Assembly: GCA_036346355.1 (NCBI GenBank)
Contig: CM070588.1
Location: forward strand, 17,717,914-17,781,913
Direction: 5' to 3'
Length of the DNA stretch: 64,000 bases
Source of the DNA: Rhipidocladum racemiflorum
Lineage: Eukaryota > Streptophyta > Magnoliopsida > Poales > Poaceae
This document shows, piece by piece, positions 55,576 to 64,000 of the stretch. The translations under genes were made by a program, and so were the position numbers. Position 1 is the first letter of the stretch. Each line of letters starts with the position of its first letter. The notes under the pieces are model-generated. The model was given only the letters and a program-made list of their open reading frames with translations, ran no database searches and was not told the DNA's origin.

Positions 55576-58147
55576 CCAACGTGCTCTCCTCTTCCATGCG
55601 CACGTTTTGCTCTAGGCCATCGAGCTCCAGCCGCCGTAGTCTCACCGCAATCGCTCGCTGAAGTTGGAGGAAGAGTCCGCCGCCTTTCTTCGCCGTTTCC
55701 CGCCGTGTCCGCCGTCCTTCGCCGTGAACAAGCCCAGATCTGGAACAGTCGTGACGAGACGCGTCGGAGGGTACCACTCACCTAGTCGAACCTACACTAA
55801 AATGCCGTCGGGCTCGTCATCGTCTTCGTCTCCGGCAACCCAGCTCCGCCGTGGCCATCGCCGAACCCGCGAAGCTTCTCCACCGTTGGATCTTCATCGC
55901 ATGGTCAGGATTCATCCACATCACCCGTGGGTAAGTTCCATGTTTTAATTTTTAGATCTGTTTTCCACCGTTGGATCTAGATCCGACGCTCTAGATTGAG
56001 CCACGTAGCCAGAAACTGCACCGTGCTAGGTTCAGATCTCCACCGTTAGATCTAGATCGTACGGTTAGGGTTAATTCGTGTGTGTAGCGTTAGATGCGAT
56101 CTCAGCCGTTCGATCGAGATCAAACGTTGTAGAGTGAGCCATGCGTTGCACGCCGGGTCATGCCACGTCGCCCCCAGTGATGCGGTGAAACCCGATCGGA
56201 TCTCAGCCGTCCGATTCAAATCAAACGGTCCAGATTGACCGCGTTATTTCCAAACGCGTGAGGTTAGATCTGATCTGGACTGTTGGATCCCAAACCAACG
56301 GCCCAGATCGTGCCACGTGCACGGGAGCCGAATCGGCGTGGTCCACGCGGGCACGCCCGGTCCTCGCTGACGTCACGCGTGACGTCAGCGTGGGCCCGCC
56401 GCTGACGTCACGGTGGGCCCCGCGTGTCAGTCCGCTCGGCCGAGCCGTGCTGACGCCTGCGTTGGCGTCACCCGAGTGGGTCCTGCGTGTCAGTGACACG
56501 TGCACCCATGGACCGTGTCCACGGTGGACTGAACCCTAGCCCTGGACTTGGTCCATGGACCGGATGACGCAATGCTGACGTCATAATTCGATTTTTTAAT
56601 AGAAAAATAATTCGGTGGAAATTTAATTTCCATTCTGATGTCATGCTGACGTCATAAATCGGGTTTTTCAATAGAAAAATAAATGAATTAATTCGGTTTA
56701 TTCTTTTATTTGAATTTTCAAACTTAAAACGCTTATAACTTTTGCATTCTAACTCTGATTTGGGTGATTCTAATTTCTCAATTTTTATAAAATTGAGCTC
56801 TACATAATGGTGAATTTTATTTAATTTTTGGACATGAGTTTTCTCTATTTATATTTATTTAATTGATTTTTTAAACTTTAAACGAGTATAACTTTTGCGT
56901 TTTAATTCTGATTTGGACGTTTCAAATTTCTAAAAATTTATAAAAATGTGCTCTCTCTGTTTATGAACTTTATTTGAATTATTGGACACTTTTTGTCTAC
57001 TATTTAATTATTTATTGCTATTTGCGCGCGTTACGAGTAGACGTTGAAGTGCCCGAAGTCTTCGAAGGTGAAGTTTTAACCCAGGAGCCAGCTCAAGACC
57101 AAGAACAAGTACTTTTTGAAGGAAAGTTATGCTCTGAAAATTTTGATCCCACTTTTGAAATTAATTTAATTTAAACTATTGCATGCTAATTTAATTAGAA
57201 AATGGTTTAAATTATTTATGGTAATTAGATAAATGACAAATTGCACAATGACACCATGACTATTTAATTATGTGCCATGAACCCTTGTCACCCTAGTTGT
57301 GGAATATATATAGTTGGACTTTAGTAAATTGCCAACATTGGGTATTTAGATCGTTGTAGTATATTGCTTAGACCTGCTACGTGCACATGACATGATTTTG
57401 GATAATCAAATGTTAATATTGACTTAATGTGACATTGAACCTGTTTTGGAGAAGTATCATGTGTTGTGATTGTTGATGGCACGTGGTGCATGGTAATCAA
57501 CTGGGTTTGATAAATAGAATTAGACTGGGGCAAGTGGCAAGAATGATATGGTGGGCCATGAGTGGCACCGGGGATGTCGTTTTGGTTCTTCGGGTAGTCT
57601 TGCCCTGGTCACCCTAAGGACTTAACCTTGCAAGCCTTTGATCTGAGTCAAGCATGCAACCACATGTTCGTAATGGGATGGACCTAGTTGAGTAAGTTAC
57701 TAATAACTTGCATGTGGTACCTCAGGGTGTCAACTACACCTTTTGTGTAGCTTGAAAGGGGAGCGTACCAGTACTATAGCATGGTACCCGTCCAACGGTA
57801 TGTCGCCTCTGTCAAGGGAAGGGATGGTGTATGGCAAAAACCGGAGAGGTTCACTTGTATAGTTTGTGTTCTCTGAAATGCTTTGTTACGATCACTCGCC
57901 TCTGTGTTGTTTGACTGTATCTTGTGGGTAAAGTGCATAACCTCTGCAAAGTGTACAACCTATTCGAATAGCCGAGTCCACGATATTGGACACTGCTCGA
58001 GGATTACAGTCAATGGTTAGACTTTCATGAAAACAACTTGGACATGAAAAATTTGGTTGGGTTTATTGATGACGTTGATGGAAATGTGGATTAGGAAAGG
58101 GAAGAATGTTTACTTAACTCCTGGAAAAGTTATTAATATTACCTTTT
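55576..58147 (+). repeat. Gyp-D LTR, fragment 3
   Basis: Continues fragment 2 (CCAACGTGCTCTCC...). Along its length it follows the Gyp-1 LTR: donor GTAAGT at 55931, diverged palindromes (55960-56310), TGACGTCA motifs (56370-56580), AT-rich intron-like stretch (56640-57000), 84-nt exon 57038-57121, and the shared tail to about CTGGAAAAGTTATT. Homology stops near 58147, about 530 bp short of an LTR end, so exon 3 and the poly(A) region are absent. Confidence 0.85.
57038..57121 (+). pseudogene. 84-nt LTR exon in the old Gyp-D copy
   Basis: Reads (V)DVEVPEVFEGEVLTQEP and AQDQEQVLFE with no indel relative to Gyp-1. Of eight codons that differ, five are silent (CCG/CCC, GGA/GGT, GTA/GTT, TTG/TTA, ACT/ACC). 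Upstream the T-rich tract and ACGAG acceptor are kept. The following GCAAGT donor reads GAAAGT here, and the last exon is missing, so this copy is dead. Confidence 0.4.
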
Positions 58148-58261
58148 GGAGATAAATTCACCGGTTCCTGGAGGAAGGTTTCGTGTCCCGCGGGAGGTCT
58201 ACGCCTCCCCGAGGGCATACCCCGCGGGGAGTCCTCGTGTCCCGAGGACGGCCTACGCCTC
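58148..58261 (+). other. GC-rich segment of unknown origin between Gyp-D and Gyp-4
   Basis: Not related to the gypsy LTRs. It has two imperfect repeats (CGTGTCCCGCGGGAGGTCTA... and CGTGTCCCGAGGACGGCCTA..., both ending ACGCCTC) and short self-complementary words (TCCCGCGGGA, CCCCGCGGGG). It may be the edge of another mobile element. Confidence 0.4.
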
Positions 58262-61200
58262 TGTAACACCCCAAAATTTTGCTTTTCTTAAATTCATGTG
58301 TGATTTGGCACTTTGGTGAATTTTTGGAATTTTCTGGAATTTATTTGGATTTATTTGGAATTTATTTGAAATTATTCCATTTTGAAATAATTAAAGAATT
58401 TAATTTTGCAAATAAAATTTTGTTGGGAATATTTTATTTGAGTCCAAAATGATCCAAAGTATTTTCGTAATTTTCTAAATTTTTCCGAGTCATTTGCTAT
58501 TTTTAATGAATTAAATGAATTAGGAATTATTTTAAATATTAAATAAACTGGAAAATCAACCGAGCCTTCGTGTTCATCCGACCGAGCCCGAGTCGGACTT
58601 GAAGTTCGAAGTCCGACCCGAGCCACGTGACTCGATCGAACCACTCCTAAACCTAATCGATCCCAACTGCTGGATCCAGATCCAGCCGAGATCATTCCGC
58701 TGCGGATAACGGGCCCATCCCCGCGTCGATCGCCCGTGGGACGGTCAGCGATTTCGTCGTCTCCGCCGGATCCGGCTCGAGTTCTCCGCCGTCAGTGTCA
58801 ACCTCGGTTTCAGCCGCTCTACACGGCGAGGCCCCCTTTAAATACGCCGCCACCGCCATCGGAAGCGCTGTATCAACCGCACTCGAGCCCCCTTCTCACC
58901 TCGCTCGAAAGCCGGCCGGCGTTCATAGTGCTCGCCGAGTAGAGGAGGTCTTCCGCCGCGAGTTTTGCGTTGATCCCCTTCGCCGCCGCTGCTTCTCCGA
59001 CGCCACTAAGCCCCGATGCTGGGATCGCCGCGCGCCGCTGGAGTGCCGGCCTTCACGCCAGTTGCAGGTTACCGAACGCGTGAAGGTCTGCCGTCTCGCT
59101 CTCCGCCATTAAGTAGCGCCGTCGCCGACCCTCGCGAACTCTGGCGTCCGATCTAGATCGACCGTCCGCGGTGAGATCACGTTTAGATCTCGGATCTAAT
59201 CCGCCGTTAGTTTAGATCCAACGGTCGGATGTGGCCACGTTCACCCAGTAAGCGTCGCGTCACCCGATCAATACGGGGCCGCTGATTTTGATCAACGGCG
59301 AGATTGTGCCACGGTCGAAGCTTGGCCACGCCGCACTAACGCGCATCGACGTGAGACTAAGGCCCAGCCACGGAAGCCGTAACGAATCGCATGACGTCAT
59401 CGGACGTCAGCGTTGGGTTCGATTAACGTGCTGCCCGGTGTCTTTGGCCGACGTCAATAGAATGACGCTACCCGAGTGGTCCCACATGTCTCACGTGGGA
59501 CCAGTCCACGGGACGAGCCGAGCATGGACTACGTCCATGGACCTACGTCGGCAGACTAATCCCGTGCTGCCACGTGTCCATGATGACGCAATAATTAATT
59601 TCGAAAAAGAAAATGATTTATTAATTCGAAATAATGATTTCAAATTTAGATTCAAACTTCAAACGCTTATAACTTTATGCGTTTCAACTCGATTTGAGTG
59701 ATTCAAATTTCTAAATTTGTATAAAATTGAGATCTACCCAAATATGAATTTTATTTAATTTTTGGACTAAAGTTTTTTCTCTGTAATATTATTTAATTGA
59801 TTATTTAAACTTTAATAAATCATAACTTTTGCATTTTAACTCCGATTTGAGCGATTCCAGCTTCTAAAAATCCGAGAAAATTATGTTCTCTCTGTTTATG
59901 GATTTTATTTGGAGTTTTGGGATGTTTTTGCCTAGTGTTTATTTGTGTATTTGCTATTTGCACGCTTTACAGTGACGCGTTGAAGTGCCTGGGAAGGATT
60001 CGAAGGAGAAGTGTTGACTCGTGGATCCAACTCAAGACCAAGAACAAGTACTTTTTGAAGGCAAGTTGTGCTTTGACCATGTTGATCCTATTTGAAATCT
60101 ATTTTGACTTAAACTATTGCATGCTAGTTCAAATAGAAAGATACTTTGTTTAAACATGGGGTTAGATAAGTACCAATTTGCTTTGTATGACACCTTGATT
60201 ATTTAAGTATGTGCCATGATCCCTTGTCACCCTAGTTGTGGTTTACTAGTTGGACATTATTAAATTGCCAACATGGGTTTAGATCGTTGTAGTATATACG
60301 CTTAGACCTCGCTTACGTGCTCATGACATGATTTTGGATAATCAAATGCTAATATTGACTTAATGATATATTGAACTCCTGTTTTGGAAAAAGTATCATG
60401 TGATGTTGATGGCACGTGGTGCATGGTAATCAAGCGGGGTTTGATAAATGATTTCGGGGCATGTGGCAAGAGTAATCAGGTGGGCCAGTTGTGGCATTGG
60501 GGATGTTGATTTGGTTTCGGTAGTCTTGCCCTGGTCACTCTAAGGACTTAACCTTGCAAGCCTTGAAGGTCATACTTGCAAACTACATGGTCGGAATGGG
60601 GCGGCCCTAGTTGATTAAGTCGCTAAGGACTCACTTGTGGAGCCTCAGGGTGCGGGATACACCGTTTGTGTGATTGTACGGGGAGCGTATCGTGGTCGTG
60701 GCTTGATACCCATCTAATCTGCAGTGTTGGTCCCATACTTCGCCTTGGCTAAGGGGAAGGGATGGTGTAGAGCACGAACCTAGAGGACCACCGTGTTGTT
60801 TGAGGCTTCCAAAGACTTTATTCACGGGAACTCGCCTTTGTGGTGTTTGACTCAGTATCTTGTGGGTAAAGTGCATAACCTCTGCAGAGTTTAGAATCTA
60901 TTCGAATAGCCGTGTCATGGTTGGACATCGCATCGCCGGGAATTACAATAAGGGTTAGATTTTCTCAAAATAACTTGGATTTGAAAGGTTGGTTTGGTTT
61001 AATAAAGAGGATGATGGAAATATGGTTTAGGATGGGGAAAATGTTTATTAAACTTCTTGAAAAGTTATTTATGCTTTACTTATTTCTATTGCTTTGAATC
61101 TACTTATATTACTTTTCAAATGCTGTTCTGCAAATATACCTTGAGCTATTCCTTTGTACCAAGCCATGCATATAGTATATTAGCTTGCATTACTGCATGA

Positions 61201-61596
61201 CTTCGAGTACCAAGTACTCACCCTTGCCTCAACACAATATCGCTGAAGAGGAGATTACGCCCCTTTGGAGGAGGAATTCCAAGAGGACTCGTCTGCACTT
61301 AGGGATGCGAGCGATCGGTTACTGTGGTATATCTTGGATGGCGCCACGATGTTACCTTTCGTTGTTTTTCCGCTATTATTTTTCTCTCTGAATAAGTTTC
61401 GCATTAAGCGAGGCTTACATTTGTAACTTGACCATAAGGTGGTGTAACTTGATTTAGTTATTTAAATAAAGTACTTTGATATTATCGATTGGTATGATTG
61501 TGATATTTACCAATGTTAAGGCAGGTGCACTAGCTGCGTTCTGGACTAGTCTTTGAATACACAGAGGGTCCGGTTTGCAAATTCGGGGTCCCGACA
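58262..61596 (+). repeat. Gyp-4 5' LTR (3,335 bp)
   Basis: TGTAACACC...GTCCCGACA. Contains the heat-shock-like triplet (58327-58339), TATA-like TTTAAATA (about 58848), donor GTAAGC (59248), damaged 84-nt exon (about 59973-60058) and AATAAA (about 61465). Shorter than its relatives because of many small losses. Confidence 0.93.
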
Positions 61597-61600
61597 GAGG

Positions 61601-61612
61601 TGGTATCGAGCC
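61601..61612 (+). other. Gyp-4 primer binding site (one base short)
   Basis: TGGTATCGAGCC, where the family has TGGTATCAGAGCC. The A of CAG is lost. Confidence 0.8.
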
Positions 61613-61816
61613 ATACTTGACCAGTAGGCTCAACCCTAAGCTAGAATGGTCGTGAGTGAGGATAAAACATATTTTCTAAAAGCTAAAAGTTGTCAAGATA
61701 AGAAATGACATCTCGACTTATCCTTCTCTCTTTTTCTGTCTCTTGCTGAAATTTTCCCTTACCTTGTCACAATTTAAGAATTCCGAGTTCTTACGTAAAG
61801 CACTCTTGTGACATGT

Positions 61817-62520
61817 ATGGAGGAAGAGTTCAACTACGCTGATCTCGGAGTTGGTCACGCTAACTTTGGCATATGCTACGCACTCTCGGAGATTTTGAGA
61901 AGCCGCAATACCAAGTGGAAGTGATCGGACAAGCGGGATTGATCAAGGCTTGTGGCGTGAAGATTGAGGTACCTGCTTTAGGAAAAAGGGCCCAGTAATC
62001 GCCCGACATGCACGACCGCCAGAGATCTACAATGCAGATGGGTATCAAGAAGTATCACGACGCCGCAATGCGGCACATTACCCGTATCTACGCCAGAGAG
62101 TTGAGAGCACGGGGTTCCATATCACCTCCGCGCGATAACTGCCCTTGACCCGAAGGAGATTCGTGGATGGGGATGCCACGGTTACACGGGCTTGGCACGA
62201 TTTGTCGTCGCCAGGAGGATGTACTAGATAATACAAGCAAGGAGCTGCTGAAGGCCCGCAAGGAGATCACGACAGAGAAGAAACGGTGGCGGAAGCTCAA
62301 GAGTATGTGGCACACCTTCTACGAAGGATTGATGAGTTGGAGATGACCTTGTACGGACTGCACCTGCACAAGATTGAAGCCACGAGCTATCCAGAGGAGT
62401 CGGATCTCGATGAGGACATCGCTTCTTCGACTACCACAGATGACAGCTTGCTGGACATGGCAATCGTTTTCGCCGCCTATGCCGCACACCCGTACTGTGC
62501 CGTGGGAGGTTTTTCGATGA
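61817..62520 (+). pseudogene. orf0 of Gyp-4 (many frameshifts)
   Basis: ATG 61817 (MEEEFNYADL). The family sequence is followed at DNA level throughout, but frames change at least six times. Recognisable pieces are the YQVEVIGQAGLIKA-like stretch, the region around 62065-62105 and HLLRRIDELEMTLYG near 62320, then SDLDEDIASSTTTDD near 62400. A coding role here is excluded unless the indels are sequencing errors. Confidence 0.72.
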
Positions 62521-62806
62521 TGAGCATAGGTTCTATAGTGAGACTCCTTCGCCGAGTCGCGTCATGGAATAAAGAGTCACCCTTTAGGCGTTAGACTCCA
62601 GAGTTAGTTTGATTTGGAATTGTTTTGTTTGCTGAGTTTGCAGTATGTGTTGCAAGGCCCTTAGGCATTGTAAGCAACCATACCTAGTTACTATTGATTA
62701 AATAATAAAGTTGGACCTTAAGGTTACACCTTTTGCCCGCATAAGTTCCATATTACTTGTCTATTCTTGTTTCCCTCTCATCTCTAAACCTAGAGCAAAT
62801 CGACAG

Positions 62807-64000
62807 ATGGTGAACACTCGAAACTTTGGAAGCAATGGGAGTGGATCTCGCCACAGAACTCCCAATGATGGAGCACCAAGACCGCCAGCATTGATATGCA
62901 GAACGAGAATTTTGGAGCATTTCTTCTTCTCGGCTTGATGCATGCTATGATGCAACAAATGCAGCACGTCAGCCACTTTCGAGGCCACGCTAATCAAGTT
63001 AATCGTGACCACGCGAATACAAGACTATCCGAGTTCATGAGGACTCACCCACCCACTTTCTCTGCGGGAATGCCAATCCATTGGAGGCCGATGATTGGTT
63101 AAGATCAATCGAGAGGAAGCTACACATAGCTCAGTGCATAGGAAATGAGAAGGTACTCACGCTTTCTCATCGCTTGGAAGGAACAAATTACCAATGGTGG
63201 GAGAACTTCAGGCACTGTGAGAGAACCCTCAAGATATCACTTGGGAAGAGTTCACGCATTCCGGCAAAGATTATCACGTGCTGAAGGAATCATGGACCTT
63301 AAGAAGGAGGAGTTCAGAGCACCGAAACAAGGTAATCGGCAAGTGGCCGACTACTCCGAACAAGTTCACTCAACAGCACTGCGCACGTTTTGAGGATGTA
63401 GCGACGGATAAATCGAGGCAGTCTGCTTTTATGAAGGGACTTAACTCAGATTGCAAGTAGGGTTGATCACCCACACCTTTCCAGATTTCCAAGAGTTGGT
63501 GAATAAGGCACTTATTCTTGAGGACAAGCGCAAGGAACTGGATGAGAACAGAAGCGCAGGATGCAACAGCAAGGATCACGCCAGAACGCACGCGGCGCTG
63601 AGTTGCACCAAATCAATTCTTCAGATTCCAACCACGACGCAACAAGGACACCATCCCTAGCACCAAGACTCGTCCAATCAAAACTACTGCACCCAAAATT
63701 TCGCTAGAAACGCTTACTCCAGCGTCGGCAAGGAGCAGTGAGGCAGCTACAAGCCCTGTGGCAGCCTCGACACTTTGCCAACAGCTTGTCCAAAGAAGAC
63801 AGCGGAGTGACCCGAGTCGCTTCAATCTAGGAACCACCCAGCTAGGGACGCCGGCATCAGGCCACACCCCAGGCCGTGGTGAGAGGCCGAGTCAACCATG
63901 TCACCCTTGAGATGCAGCTGCGAGAATGCTACTGACGTCGTCGGGTAAGTTACTTGTTAACTCACACCTGCAGGCTTTTGTTTGACTCGAGCTTCGCATT
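62807..64000 (+). pseudogene. Gyp-4 gag and start of protease (partial, frameshifted)
   Basis: ATG 62807 (MVNTRNFGSNGSGS). Gag core in shifting frames: [36 protein letters not shown], then about 63450 GLITHTFPDFQELVNKAL and LEDKRKELDEN. The zinc-knuckle region near 63750-63800 is badly scrambled and only partly readable. The last bases reach the protease (LLVNS-like). The window ends before the active site. Confidence 0.8.

Larger units (their letters stand above)
58262..64000 (+). mobile_element. Gyp-4: Ty3/gypsy chromovirus, 5' part, cut by the window end
   Basis: LTR 58262-61596, PBS 61601, orf0 61817, gag 62807 onward, the start of protease at the very end (GKLLVNS-like, about 63945). 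The 5' flank is GCCTC (58257-58261); the second TSD copy is outside the window. The internal part has many one- to four-base indels compared with Gyp-1 and Gyp-3, more than any other copy. Confidence 0.9.

Noticed and set aside
58262..64000. TSD for Gyp-4
   Set aside because: Only the left flank GCCTC is in the window; the right end is not, so it cannot be tested.

Overview
This window is intergenic plant DNA made almost wholly of nested LTR retrotransposons. I see no host gene, rRNA, tRNA or CRISPR array. The PBS of every element matches the plant initiator-Met tRNA. The elements are of two types: a Tekay/Del-like chromovirus (Ty3/gypsy, chromodomain after integrase, very long TGTAACACCCC...CCCGACA LTRs) and a SIRE/Maximus-like Ty1/copia. 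The GC-rich LTRs and dense nesting suggest a large-genome monocot, probably a grass; the species cannot be read from the sequence.

Layout. 1-1188: minus-strand remnant of a coiled-coil retroelement protein. An old gypsy LTR (Gyp-D) starts at 1189 and was hit three times. Gyp-1 (+, 1488-20035, TSD TGGTT) carries inside it a deleted minus-strand copia, Cop-1 (6110-13248, TSD TATCA). Gyp-2 (-, 20365-55570, TSD TGTCG) carries the copia Cop-2 (+, 26591-36530, TSD ACATC) in its pol and the gypsy Gyp-3 (-, 42219-54838, TSD ACGGC) in its 5' LTR. Gyp-4 (+, from 58262) runs off the end of the window. Gyp-D pieces are 1189-1487, 20041-20364 and 55576-58147. They join cleanly when the insertions and one TSD copy each are removed, so the order of events is D, then Gyp-1, Gyp-2 and Gyp-4, then Cop-1, Cop-2 and Gyp-3.

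Coding content. Each gypsy element has the order LTR, PBS, an extra ORF of about 240-256 codons ('orf0'), gag-protease-RT-RNaseH-integrase-chromodomain in one frame, PPT, LTR. No copy is intact: Gyp-1 has an in-frame gag-RT deletion fusion, Gyp-2 has nonsense codons, an RT active-site change and a copia insertion, Gyp-3 lacks the protease active site, and Gyp-4 is full of small indels and cut by the window edge. Cop-2 retains all copia domains with frameshifts; Cop-1 lacks integrase and most of RT.

Most notable: each ~3.4-3.5 kb gypsy LTR looks like a small spliced gene (TATA, a conserved GT donor, an 84-nt exon of constant length whose codon changes are mainly synonymous, a 59-nt last exon in matching phase ending in TAG, then AATAAA). 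Other points are the conserved orf0, heat-shock-element-like triplets at the LTR start, and arrays of short inverted repeats. Many small differences between near-identical copies cluster at CTG/CAG/CCGG, which suggests base-calling error at methylated CHG sites rather than true decay.
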